Shown here in pieces: positions 1 through 6,705 of a DNA stretch of 14,751 bases. The position numbers and the translations under genes were made by a program. How positions within the stretch are numbered: the first letter of the stretch is position 1; each line of letters opens with the position of its first letter. Source of the DNA: Candidatus Aminicenantota bacterium (GTDB taxonomy: Bacteria > Acidobacteriota > Aminicenantia > UBA2199); NCBI GenBank assembly GCA_026393775.1, contig JAPKZM010000193.1:1-14751 (forward strand). Reading direction: 5' to 3'. Below the pieces are notes generated by a model. The model saw only the letters and a program-made list of their open reading frames with translations. It ran no database searches and had not been told where the DNA came from.

Positions 1-765
1 ATCATCGAGCACCCCGAGGATCATTCGATCTCGGGGGAGGGGCAGGTCAATGAGGGATTCATCTCCTACAAGTACGGGCTGCGCGGTATCCTCAAGGCCG
101 CCGAGGAGGTGATCGTGGCCCGCGACCTGATCCTGCAGGAGCGCATCCGCTCGCAGCTGCACCTGACCCATATTTCCACCGCCGGCTCGGTGGAGCTGAT
201 CCGCAACGCCCGCCGGATGAAAACCCCGGTCAGCGCCGACGCCACCCCGCACCACCTGCTGCTTAACGAAGAGCTGGTCCAGACCTACAACACCGTCTAC
301 AAGGTGAAACCGCCTTTGCGCGGCGAAAGCGACCGCCTGGAGCTGATCCGCGGCCTGCAGGACGGCACCATTGACTGCATCGCCTCCGACCACGCCCCGC
401 ATACCCGCGACGACAAGGACAAGGAGTTCGAGCTCGCCCCTTTCGGGGTCATCGGCTTGGAAAGCACTTTCGCGGTCATCTACGACCGCCTGGTGCGCCG
501 CAAGCAACTGACCATCAAGCGCATGGTCGAACTGCTTTCCACCAACCCGGCCCGCGTGCTCGGGCTCAAGGACCGCGGCCGCGTCAAGGCGGGCTGTCCG
601 GCCGACCTGACCATCCTTAACCTGAAGAAACGCTTCAAGATCGAGGAGAAGGATCTCCGCTCCAAGGCCAATAACTGCCCGTTCCTGGGCTGGGAGGGGC
701 AGGGAGCGATCGAATTTACCATTGTTGCCGGCAACGTGGTCTACAGCAGGAAGAACAGGGTTTAG
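1..765 (+). CDS. pyrC: Dihydroorotase, class I (5' end outside window)
   Basis: Third step of pyrimidine synthesis: reversible cyclisation of carbamoyl-aspartate to dihydroorotate in the cytoplasm. The frame is open from base 1, so about 254 C-terminal residues are present; class I enzymes are about 430 residues, so the N-terminal HxH zinc motif lies upstream of the window. Visible family motifs are the VNEG stretch near the left edge, the zinc-ligand histidine context LTHISTAGS, the DATPHHL block and the catalytic aspartate context CIASDHAPH, followed by the usual NPAR...G.IK/VK.G..ADL.. tail that packs against the barrel. An ATG at 109 lies inside the catalytic domain and is not the real start. 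The TAG stop falls inside a heptamer repeat tract (758-788). No terminator is visible directly downstream. Family assignment is firm; the separation from hydantoinase or allantoinase relatives rests on the NEG and SDHAPH contexts. Confidence 0.93.
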   Translation: MIEHPEDHSISGEGQVNEGFISYKYGLRGILKAAEEVIVARDLILQERIRSQLHLTHISTAGSVELIRNARRMKTPVSADATPHHLLLNEELVQTYNTVYKVKPPLRGESDRLELIRGLQDGTIDCIASDHAPHTRDDKDKEFELAPFGVIGLESTFAVIYDRLVRRKQLTIKRMVELLSTNPARVLGLKDRGRVKAGCPADLTILNLKKRFKIEEKDLRSKANNCPFLGWEGQGAIEFTIVAGNVVYSRKNRV

Positions 766-788
766 GGTTCAGGGTATAGGGTCCAGGG
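758..788. repeat. Degenerate heptamer tandem repeat, GGGTNNA x4
   Basis: Four consecutive 7-base units GGGTTTA, GGGTTCA, GGGTATA, GGGTCCA followed by GGG. The first unit overlaps the last codons and the TAG stop of the dihydroorotase gene. Seen directly by reading; function unknown. Confidence 0.8.
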
Positions 789-822
789 AAGAAAAGAAAA
801 CCAAGCCCGTTCTTGTCTTTTA

Positions 823-850
823 CATCGAATTTCGAACGTCGAACCTCGAA
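823..850. repeat. Second heptamer tandem repeat, NNTCGAA x4
   Basis: Four consecutive 7-base units CATCGAA, TTTCGAA, CGTCGAA, CCTCGAA, starting 35 bases after the first tract. The period is the same but the unit differs. It lies between the converging ends of the dihydroorotase and fmdB-like genes. TTCGAA-type units are self-complementary. Confidence 0.8.
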
Positions 851-874
851 CCTGCTTCTTTTGGCTTTTGGCGG

Positions 875-1108
875 CTAATGGCAGGTGCTGCAGGAGTGGC
901 TCGAACAGCTCCCGCATGAATGGGACGACTTGGAGGAGCCGGCACTTTCCGATTTGCCTCTAGACGAGATGGCGCAGCAGGAGACCAGTTTCTTCACCCG
1001 GGCGCTGCCGCATTTTTCGCATTTGACCGAATAAACGGCCGCGAGCGAACGCAGGAATTTTTCGAAGACCAAGCCGCACTTCTGGCATTTATAATCATAG
1101 ACAGGCAT
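875..1108 (-). CDS. FmdB-family small zinc-ribbon protein
   Basis: A 77-residue protein beginning MPVYDYKC, the hallmark of the FmdB putative regulatory family. Two CxxC knuckles (C9/C12 and C30/C33) should bind one zinc. The last 30 residues are a low-complexity Ser/Cys/His-rich tail with several further CxxC-like pairs, a common ending in this family. The molecular role is not established; the name comes from a gene near formamidase. Start ATG at 1108 is supported by GAGGTG just upstream and by a strong promoter (1127-1155) that gives a leader of about 12 bases. It is downstream of, and on the same strand as, dus-mnmA, but separated from them by 164 bp with its own promoter, so it is probably transcribed alone. 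It converges on the dihydroorotase gene. Confidence 0.85.
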   Translation of the reverse strand: MPVYDYKCQKCGLVFEKFLRSLAAVYSVKCEKCGSARVKKLVSCCAISSRGKSESAGSSKSSHSCGSCSSHSCSTCH

Positions 1109-1126
1109 CGTTCACCTCAAGAGGCG

Positions 1127-1155
1127 ATTATAGCGCCGGGCTGGGGGTTTGTAAA
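1127..1155 (-). promoter_or_regulatory. Sigma70-like promoter of the fmdB-like gene
   Basis: Read on the minus strand: TTTACA (1155-1150), 17-base spacer, TATAAT (1132-1127). The expected transcription start is near 1120, leaving a short leader that holds the GAGGTG ribosome site. Consensus match only. Confidence 0.7.
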
Positions 1156-1194
1156 GCAGACGAGCTATCGTGACAAGGGACGCATAACGAGGTA

Positions 1195-1274
1195 AGTGTA
1201 GTCACACTAAATGGTTTCAGTTATTGCCAGAACGTGCTGAAACCCTAATGTGACTACACTCACACTGTTTTTTT
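1195..1274. repeat. Bipartite inverted repeat with plus-strand T-run
   Basis: Outer arms of 12 bases are perfectly complementary (1195-1206 with 1249-1260, AGTGTAGTCACA / TGTGACTACACT). After a short unequal internal loop, a second 8-base stem (GGTTTCAG 1213-1220 with CTGAAACC 1237-1244) closes a 16-base loop. A run of seven T at 1268-1274 follows only on the plus strand, so if it terminates anything it stops plus-strand transcription; the neighbouring genes fmdB and mnmA are on the minus strand. It could equally be a REP/MITE-like mobile repeat or an RNA structure in the mnmA 3' region. Confidence 0.6.
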
Positions 1275-2364
1275 AACTGATCTCGCCAGCGGCGACGATG
1301 ATGTCGTTGTCGTAGAACACGGCGAACTGGCCCGGGGTCACGGCCCTGACCGGCTCCTTAAAAACGGCACGGATGAGAGCTGGGGATGCTTCGCTGATCC
1401 GGGCCTCATGGCCGTGCAGCTGGTAGCGAACCTTCACCGTTACCTTCTCGCCGACTTCCAGCGGCCGCCAGAAAACCGGAGTTTTAACGGTCAACGATCG
1501 TGAAAGCAGGTCCTTCTCGTCGCCAAGCATGACGGTGTTGGCGGCCAGGTCGCGGCCGACCACGTACAGCCTGCGGTCCGAGGCATGGCCGGTGCCGCGG
1601 CGCTGGCCGACGGTGAAATGGATGGCTCCCTGGTGGCGGCCGATCCTGTTTCCACACCGGTCGACGATATCGCCGGCCTTGAAACTTTCCGGCAGATGGC
1701 GGGAGAGATAGGCGCCCAGATTTTCCCCCTGCAGGAAGCAGACATCCTGGCTTTCATCGGGATTGGCCAGCGGCAATCCGGCCACCTTCGCTCGGACCTG
1801 GGAAATGGTCAGGGCGGCGATCGGAAAAATCACTTTTTCCAGCACGGTGGGTTCGATCATGGCCAGGAAATAGATCTGCGATTTGCGGCGGTCGATGGGT
1901 TCCTTCAAAAACCATCGGCCCCCCCTCGTCGGGGACCTAAAGGGCCCTCCACGGGGACCTTCAGGGCCTTCAAGGCAGACTTTGTCGGCATAATGGCCGC
2001 TGGCAAAAAGGCCGCCGTGGGAATTTTTTTCCGCTTCGGCCAGCAGCAGGCCGAACTTGACCTGGCGGTTGCAGACCACGCACGGGTTCGGGGTCAGGCC
2101 GGTCCGGTAGGCATCGAGAAAATAGCGCAAGACCTTTTTCTTGAAGACGTTGCGCAGGTCGCTCACCTGCCAGGGAACGGACAGCGCCCGGGCCAGCGTT
2201 TCAATTTTAGCCAGTTTTTCATCCTCGTTGGTCAATCCGAGGCGCATGGTCAAGGCCCGAACCTCATAGCCCTGTTCCCGAAGCAGGAGTATTGCAGCAG
2301 TGGAGTCCTTGCCGCCGCTGAAAGCGACGGTCACGGGACTGCCGCCGCCGTTCTTTACCGGCAT
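1273..2364 (-). CDS. mnmA: tRNA-specific 2-thiouridylase MnmA
   Basis: Puts sulfur on C2 of the wobble uridine (U34) of Lys, Glu and Gln tRNAs, using ATP and a sulfur relay. The 363-residue length is normal. Visible are the PP-loop near residues 14-22 (SGGKDS, where many homologues have SGGVDS), the TPNPCVVCN block with the expected nucleophile Cys98 (Cys95 adjacent replaces the commoner Asp), and the second catalytic cysteine Cys209 in SQDVCF. The C-terminal part carries the VGQR and beta-barrel regions. An unusual Gly/Pro/Arg-rich stretch at about residues 131-149 is encoded by a duplicated 20-bp unit (1930-1971) and enlarges a surface loop. ATG at 2364 overlaps the dus stop by 10 bases, with GAGGAG about 10 bases upstream, so it is translationally coupled to dus. 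Assignment is firm. Confidence 0.95.
   Translation of the reverse strand: MPVKNGGGSPVTVAFSGGKDSTAAILLLREQGYEVRALTMRLGLTNEDEKLAKIETLARALSVPWQVSDLRNVFKKKVLRYFLDAYRTGLTPNPCVVCNRQVKFGLLLAEAEKNSHGGLFASGHYADKVCLEGPEGPRGGPFRSPTRGGRWFLKEPIDRRKSQIYFLAMIEPTVLEKVIFPIAALTISQVRAKVAGLPLANPDESQDVCFLQGENLGAYLSRHLPESFKAGDIVDRCGNRIGRHQGAIHFTVGQRRGTGHASDRRLYVVGRDLAANTVMLGDEKDLLSRSLTVKTPVFWRPLEVGEKVTVKVRYQLHGHEARISEASPALIRAVFKEPVRAVTPGQFAVFYDNDIIVAAGEIS
1930..1971. repeat. Imperfect tandem duplication inside mnmA
   Basis: Two 20-base copies with 22-base period (1930-1949 and 1952-1971) agree at 17 of 20 positions, sharing CGGGGACCT and AGGGCC blocks. The reading frame is kept; it encodes the Gly/Pro-rich insertion between the SGHYA region and the KEPIDRRKSQIYF block of MnmA. 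Confidence 0.75.
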
Positions 2365-3290
2365 GGGAAGGTCTCCTCGAGAAAGGCCCGGGCTTCCATG
2401 AAATCCTGGCTGAGGAAAATGCGCCGTTTCCAGGAGCGAGCGCCGGGGCGGCTGAGCAACAAAAAGCGGGTAAAGGCCTTGAGTTTGCCCAGGCGTTTCC
2501 TTTCCGGGTAATGTTCCACGATCAGATCCCCTAGGCGCCGGACATACACTCCCAGGTCCTCCTCTTCTGTTGCCTGCCCCGCAATCTCCCGAAACAGGTA
2601 GGGATTGGCCAAAGCCCCACGTCCGATTAGCACCCCGTCGACGATCTGCAATTTTTCCCGGGCTAAGGCAACGGTCATGATGTCGCCGTTGCCCAGCAGC
2701 GGGATGCGCAGGTTTTCCTTGACAGCCGCGGCCAGGTCCCAGTGGGCGCTGCCCGTGTAGCCTTCGCTCTTCAGGCGGAAATGGACGGCGACGGCGTCGG
2801 CGCCCTGCGCCTCAATGATGCGGGTCGTTTCCATGACGTTCACCTGGCTGAACCCCAGGCGGACCTTGACTGTGAGCGGCAAGTTTGTGCTGCGGCGGAC
2901 GGCGGCCACCACGGCCGCCAGGCGCGGCAGGTCCTGCAGCAGGCTGGCACCGGCACCCGAGCGCACCACTTTGGGGACCGGGCAGCCCATGTTCAGGTCG
3001 ATGCCGGCGAAAGCCGTCTCGGCCGAAACGATGGCCGCGGCTTCGGCCAGGGGTTCGGGAGCGGCGCCGAAAAGTTGGATGAACTGCGGGGTGCGGGTCT
3101 GCAGGCCGACGATCATTTCCAGGGTACGGCGATTGCGCCGCCGCAGCCCCTCGGCGGCGATCATCTCCGAGACCATCAGGCCGCAGCCGCCCATTTCGTC
3201 CATGAGCAGGCGCAAGACCCGGTCGGTCAGCCCGGCCATGGGGGCCAGGACCGTGGGCTGGGCAAGACATAACGCACCGATTTTCAGCAT
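2355..3290 (-). CDS. dus: tRNA-dihydrouridine synthase (DusB-like)
   Basis: FMN-dependent reduction of uridine to dihydrouridine in tRNA. With the chosen start the protein is 311 residues. The TIM-barrel motifs appear in order: LAPMAGLTD (15-23), FIQLFGAAPE, the active-site block DLNMGCPVPKV with catalytic Cys103, LTVKVRLG (139-146), GNGDI (200-204) and the FMN-phosphate loop LIGRGALANPYLF. The usual HGRT segment is changed to HFRL, though the His and Arg are kept. Start: an ATG at 3317 would lie inside the promoter (3297-3324), whereas ATG 3290 sits six bases after TATAAT, so the message is probably leaderless and starts at 3290; the family domain also begins there. It is first in a two-gene operon with mnmA. 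The subfamily (DusA/B/C) cannot be fixed by eye. Confidence 0.93.
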   Translation of the reverse strand: MLKIGALCLAQPTVLAPMAGLTDRVLRLLMDEMGGCGLMVSEMIAAEGLRRRNRRTLEMIVGLQTRTPQFIQLFGAAPEPLAEAAAIVSAETAFAGIDLNMGCPVPKVVRSGAGASLLQDLPRLAAVVAAVRRSTNLPLTVKVRLGFSQVNVMETTRIIEAQGADAVAVHFRLKSEGYTGSAHWDLAAAVKENLRIPLLGNGDIMTVALAREKLQIVDGVLIGRGALANPYLFREIAGQATEEEDLGVYVRRLGDLIVEHYPERKRLGKLKAFTRFLLLSRPGARSWKRRIFLSQDFMEARAFLEETFPCR

Positions 3291-3296
3291 AGAGCG

Positions 3297-3324
3297 ATTA
3301 TACCATGGCTCAGGCATATCCCAA
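3297..3324 (-). promoter_or_regulatory. Promoter of dus-mnmA, apparently leaderless
   Basis: Minus strand: TTGGGA (3324-3319), 16-base spacer, perfect TATAAT (3302-3297). The expected +1 coincides with the A of ATG at 3290. No Shine-Dalgarno sequence precedes that ATG. Confidence 0.65.
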
Positions 3325-3383
3325 GTTTAGGAAAATCAACGTAGAATTTAATACATGACGCACAATTAATGATAGAAATTACT

Positions 3384-3500
3384 TGGCAGGCGCAGCGGCA
3401 TTCGCTGGAACGGCTTGCAGCCGACGAGGAGGCGGCTGACGCTTCCCGCAGGCTCGGCATCGCGGGAAAAAGTGGAAGCGAATGACGCGTAAGCCTGCCA
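3384..3500. repeat. Branched inverted-repeat element (RNA or mobile repeat candidate)
   Basis: The non-coding gap between the kinase gene and dus (3291-3520) holds a 117-nt structure. Outer stem 3384-3391 with 3493-3500 (TGGCAGGC / GCCTGCCA, 8 of 8). Second stem 3399-3406 with 3477-3484 (CATTCGCT / AGCGAATG, 8 of 8). Inside are a small hairpin 3411-3423 (CGGCT-TGC-AGCCG) and a strong one 3443-3468 (TTCCCGC / GCGGGAA, 12-base loop). The element is GC-rich beside AT-rich flanks. A 74-codon minus-strand frame crossing it looks spurious. Strand and function are unknown. Confidence 0.6.
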
Positions 3501-3520
3501 CCTTGCAAGCATCTTTTTGA

Positions 3521-4459
3521 CTATTTATTCAGCGCGAAAAAATACTTGGATAAAATTATCAATCCAGGGTCAGCCAAAACCTGCAAATGGCTGCGGATGT
3601 GGCGCAGGGTGCGGGGAATGTAACGCGCGTAGGCGGGATGCCGGCGCTCGTGAGTTTGATAGGCGAAGGTGCCAAGGGCTTTTATGTTGCGCTGCAGGGC
3701 GGTCAGGCGCAGCTGGCGCAGTTCCCGGTCGGCGCCGCTGGCGACCAGGCTGGGAAACAACCTGCCCCGGTCCGCGCCCAGGTCGAGGTAGGAATCGAAG
3801 GCCAGCGAAACAAGGTCGTAATAGCGGGGAGCCAGGAGCGAGTCTTGGCAATCGACCATGATGATCTCATTCCCCTTTACCAGCAGGTTGCGCGAGTGGA
3901 AATCGCGGTGAGCAAAAACGCATTCGGGCTCGATGGCCTCGACCAGCGTGGCCAGGCTTTCGCGCAGCGAATCTTCGCCGCAGCCGTGGAGCGGTCGGCG
4001 GGAGAAGAAATGGGCGAGAAAAAAATCCATTTCCCATTTTTGTCGGGTGTGATCAAGGCGGGTCTTGGCCAGCGCCGGCGGCACATCGGCAAGCTTGCCC
4101 AGGATATCCCGGCACACCTCAAGCAGATAGCGGCGTTTACCGGCGCTGCCCGCGCGCCAGGCCCGCTGCAGCAACAGGTCGCCGGCGTCTTCCTGGATCA
4201 CCACCTGGCCGCCGAGAACCTCCTCGACAGCGGGGACTCGCAGCCCATGGGCACGGTAAATTTCATGGACGGCCAGGAACCGTTCCACCTCGGCCGGCGC
4301 GGGTTCGGGATAAACCATGACCACCAAATTCGTTTTCCGATAGCTGATGCGAAAAAAACGCCGTTGGGAAGCCTCTGAGTGGATCGGCTGTATTTGCGCT
4401 CCCGGCCGGCAAGCGATGAATTTCAGGAGCGCATCGGGAAGCTTGATTTCTCTGGGCAT
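3521..4459 (-). CDS. AmgK-like amino-sugar / aminoglycoside-type phosphotransferase
   Basis: A 312-residue small-molecule kinase of the choline/aminoglycoside kinase fold, closest by motif order to COG3178 proteins such as AmgK, the anomeric MurNAc/GlcNAc kinase of cell-wall recycling. Visible are the SQRRFFRIS strand (31-39), a VVIQEDAGD hinge (87-94), the Brenner-type catalytic loop HRDFHSRN (184-191), metal-binding VDCQDS (202-207) and the APRYYDLVSL segment typical of this group, ending with QRNIKALGTFAYQ. No murU partner lies beside it, so the sugar substrate is inferred. Start: the frame runs up to a TTG at 4543, but the promoter (4478-4506) puts the RNA start near 4471, which favours ATG 4459; that ATG has no clear ribosome site. 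It is divergent from the sigma-factor operon and probably single-gene. Confidence 0.8.
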   Translation of the reverse strand: MPREIKLPDALLKFIACRPGAQIQPIHSEASQRRFFRISYRKTNLVVMVYPEPAPAEVERFLAVHEIYRAHGLRVPAVEEVLGGQVVIQEDAGDLLLQRAWRAGSAGKRRYLLEVCRDILGKLADVPPALAKTRLDHTRQKWEMDFFLAHFFSRRPLHGCGEDSLRESLATLVEAIEPECVFAHRDFHSRNLLVKGNEIIMVDCQDSLLAPRYYDLVSLAFDSYLDLGADRGRLFPSLVASGADRELRQLRLTALQRNIKALGTFAYQTHERRHPAYARYIPRTLRHIRSHLQVLADPGLIILSKYFFALNK

Positions 4460-4477
4460 CGGTGTTCGCTGCATTCG

Positions 4478-4506
4478 ATTATCGCACAAGTGGCAGTAAG
4501 CGGCAA
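4478..4506 (-). promoter_or_regulatory. Extended -10 promoter of the AmgK-like gene
   Basis: Minus strand: TTGCCG (4506-4501), 17-base spacer ending in TGC, then GATAAT (4483-4478), an extended -10 form. Predicted +1 is near 4471, 12 bases before ATG 4459. It is back to back with the sigma-factor promoter about 30 bp away, so the two units share a regulatory region. Confidence 0.55.
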
Positions 4507-4536
4507 ACCGCCGGCGTGATTTTTTCTGTAACCTTT

Positions 4537-4565
4537 TTGCCAAAAGCGAGTATTCCTTTTATAAT
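4537..4565 (+). promoter_or_regulatory. Sigma70-like promoter of the ECF sigma operon
   Basis: TTGCCA (4537-4542), 17-base spacer, perfect TATAAT (4560-4565). Predicted start is near 4572, giving a leader of about 23 bases with the ribosome site. The housekeeping-type match implies basal expression; an additional ECF-type promoter in the same region cannot be excluded. Confidence 0.7.
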
Positions 4566-4594
4566 GAATATGGAACAAAAACCCAGGAGCATCC

Positions 4595-5143
4595 ATGCCC
4601 GACGATGAACAGGTAATGGCCCAGGTCCGCGAAGGCCGGGTGGAGATGCTGGCCGTCCTGTTTGAACGATACCATGTCCGCCTGTTCAATTTTTTCCTGC
4701 GCTTGACCGCCGATCGCCCGCTGAGCGAAGATCTGACGCAGGAGCTTTTCCTGCGCATCCTCAAATACAGGCATACCTTTCGCGGCGAGAGCAAATTCAG
4801 CACCTGGATGTACCAGATCGCCCGCAACCTGCACATCGACCAGATCCGCAGCCGCCATCCGGAAATTCCCATCGACGACCTTTTCGAGGAAAAACCCTCT
4901 GCGCAACCCTGCCCGGCGCAGAATGCCGAAGCCCGGCAGGAGGCCGATTTGCTGGCCCAAGCCCTGGAGCGGCTGCCTTTGCGCAAACGGGAAGTGCTGC
5001 TCCTTTCGCGCTTTCAAAACCTGAAATACCAGGAAGTAGCCCGCCTGCTCGAATGCAGCGTCGAAAACGTCAAGACGCTGGTGCACCGCTCGCTCAAGGA
5101 GCTGCGCCGCCATTACCTGGATCTGCAAGGAGGAACCCAATGA
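4595..5143 (+). CDS. ECF-family RNA polymerase sigma factor
   Basis: A 182-residue group 4 sigma factor that would redirect RNA polymerase to envelope or stress promoters. Region 2 covers roughly residues 24-88 (LFERYHVRLFNF, then DLTQELFLRI and the -10 reading segment FSTWMYQIARNLHIDQIR). A linker of about 30 residues follows, then region 4 (123-175) with LPLRKREVLLL and the helix-turn-helix YQEVARLLECSVENVKTLVHRS. ATG 4595 has AGGAG six bases upstream. The stop overlaps the start of the next gene in an ATGA arrangement, the usual coupling with a cognate anti-sigma factor. The subgroup and target regulon cannot be told from this window; autoregulation is plausible but not shown. Confidence 0.93.
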   Translation: MPDDEQVMAQVREGRVEMLAVLFERYHVRLFNFFLRLTADRPLSEDLTQELFLRILKYRHTFRGESKFSTWMYQIARNLHIDQIRSRHPEIPIDDLFEEKPSAQPCPAQNAEARQEADLLAQALERLPLRKREVLLLSRFQNLKYQEVARLLECSVENVKTLVHRSLKELRRHYLDLQGGTQ

Positions 5144-5952
5144 ATTGCCAGGAAGCCAGGGGGAAAATCCCCGATCTGCTGAATGACGGCCTGGCCGCCG
5201 CTGAAGCGTCACGGCTCAGGGAGCATTTGCTTTCCTGTCCATCTTGCCGGGAAGAGTTTCAAGAACTGAGTGAAACCTGGGCACGTCTGGGCATTCTGCC
5301 CGAGGTGCAGCCGGGCCCGGAACTGCGCCGGAATTTCTATCGCCAACTGGAACTCGAGCTCCGGGAAACAGCGGCAGCGCTTCGCCCGGCATGGCGGCAG
5401 TGGTTCCGCTTCCTGCCTAACCTGCGGTTATCCGCCCCGGTATTGCGTCTGGTTGCACCGGCGCTGGTCGTCATTGCCGTTTTCGCCAGCGGTTTTTTCC
5501 TGGGCAACGGACAAAAGGACGGTTCCGGACAGATCCAACGGCTGAGCCGGGAAAAGGACAACCTGCAGCAGCAATTCTCGCTCGCCCTGCTCACCCAGCC
5601 CTCGGCATCCGCTCGCTTGCAGGGTCTTTCCCTGACCTCGCGACTGCAGGATCCCGACCCGGCATTGCTCAAAACGCTGCTCGCCATGCTGGACGAAGAT
5701 CCGAGCGTCAACGTACGCCTTTCGGCCGTGGACGCCCTGTATTTGTTCGCCGACCGCGAGGAAGTGCGCGCCGCCATAACCGCTTCGCTTGCACGCCAGA
5801 CCTCCCCTCTGGTGCAGATCGCCCTGATCGACCTGATGGTGGCATTGAAGGAAAAACGCGCCGCCGCGGCATTGAAAAAACTGGTAGATGACGGGCAGAT
5901 CCTCCCCGAAGTGCGGCAAAGGGCCCAGTCGGGGATCAGCCATATCCTTTAG
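5140..5952 (+). CDS. Transmembrane zinc-finger anti-sigma factor with HEAT-repeat C-terminus
   Basis: A 270-residue predicted inner-membrane protein in three parts. Residues 1-45 are a ZAS zinc-finger anti-sigma domain with C3 and the HxxxCxxC signature H29-C33-C36, expected to hold the ECF sigma in the cytoplasm. One hydrophobic span at about 99-122 crosses the membrane. Residues 128-150 look like a short coiled coil, and 160-270 form two or three HEAT-like helical repeats (DPDPALLKTLLAMLDEDPSVNVRLSAVDAL and the following blocks), predicted periplasmic. A HEAT sensor fused to a ZAS domain is less usual than a plain tail. Start ATG 5140 overlaps the sigma stop by ATGA, with AAGGAGG seven bases upstream inside the sigma gene. 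Sigma-binding is inferred from family and gene order. Confidence 0.88.
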   Translation: MNCQEARGKIPDLLNDGLAAAEASRLREHLLSCPSCREEFQELSETWARLGILPEVQPGPELRRNFYRQLELELRETAAALRPAWRQWFRFLPNLRLSAPVLRLVAPALVVIAVFASGFFLGNGQKDGSGQIQRLSREKDNLQQQFSLALLTQPSASARLQGLSLTSRLQDPDPALLKTLLAMLDEDPSVNVRLSAVDALYLFADREEVRAAITASLARQTSPLVQIALIDLMVALKEKRAAAALKKLVDDGQILPEVRQRAQSGISHIL

Positions 5953-5958
5953 CCAGCG

Positions 5959-6703
5959 ATGCAAAAAAACATTTTTTTACCGCTTCCGGCTGTTACCTTT
6001 TCCGCGCCGCCCGTGTATTACCTCCCTAACGCCCCAGAGGCAACTGGAAGCCAAGAAAAGCCTGCGCGCCGACAGCCAGGACGAACTTCTCAAGGCCGAG
6101 CGCGAGGTGAAGCTGAACTTGGCGGAAAAAGGCAATCAGCTGGACATCTACGTTGACGGTCCGTTCCGCTGCCGGAACGGCTCGGTCGACTGGTCCGATC
6201 TTGATTACATTGTGACCTATGATTTCACCATGCAGGTCCCGGAACAGGCCAGCCTGATCCTGAAAACCGTCAATGACGGGGACATCCTGGTCAAAAATGT
6301 CAAAGGCGACTTTACGGTCCGCAACGTCAACGGCCACATCGAGCTGCAGGACATCGTTGGTCCGGCCAGCTGTAAAACGGTCAACGGCCGCATCCGCGCC
6401 GTATTCCGGGAAGACCCGGCCGCTGCCTGTTCCTTCCAAACGGTCAACGGCGACCTGGATGTCAGCTTCAGCTCCAAGCTGGCCGCCGATTTTCAATTGA
6501 AGACCTTCAACGGCGACATTTATTCCGATTTCCCGTCCAGCTATCTGCCCGGCAAGGCGGAAACGGAGCACTCCCAAAAAGGCCGCTTCATCTACCGCAG
6601 CCACCGTTTCCAGGGCGTGCGCATCGGCGCCGGCGGACCCGAGATCCGCATGGAAACGCTCAATGGCGATATTGCCATCGCCAATAAAAACAAGGAGAAA
6701 TAA
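5959..6703 (+). CDS. DUF4097-family beta-repeat protein with damaged 5' end
   Basis: The body (about 6040-6703) is a clear DUF4097 protein: repeated short strands each closing with an NG turn (TVNDGD, NVNGH, TVNGR, TVNGD, TFNGD, TLNGD), predicted to stack as a right-handed beta structure outside the cytoplasm. The 5' end is abnormal. An ATG at 5959, seven bases after the anti-sigma stop, begins a hydrophobic stretch (MQKNIFLPLPAVTF) like a worn signal peptide, but in a frame one base off from the body. The body frame has only an ATG at 5888, deep inside the anti-sigma gene with no ribosome site. Compared with the paralogue next door, about 35-40 residues between signal peptide and the EAKKS segment are also missing. 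This suggests a frameshift plus deletion, or an assembly error; A7 and T7 runs lie at the start. The SD for the next gene is at its 3' end. Confidence 0.75.
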
Positions 6704-6705
6704 GC

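Noticed and set aside
875..1108. tRNA, rRNA or CRISPR features anywhere in the window
   Set aside because: No cloverleaf, rRNA signature or regularly spaced direct repeats were found; the heptamer tracts have no spacers.
1585..2511. Long plus-strand open frame opposite mnmA
   Set aside because: A shadow frame caused by high GC on the opposite strand; mnmA is fully supported by catalytic motifs.
3384..3500. Integron attC site
   Set aside because: Size and two-box stem layout fit, but the required GTT/AAC core ends are missing and no integrase or cassette genes are nearby.
3284..3508. Minus-strand 74-codon open frame between the kinase gene and dus
   Set aside because: It crosses the branched inverted repeat and the dus promoter, is rich in Ala/Ser/Arg from GC-rich stems, and has no ribosome site or recognisable domain.
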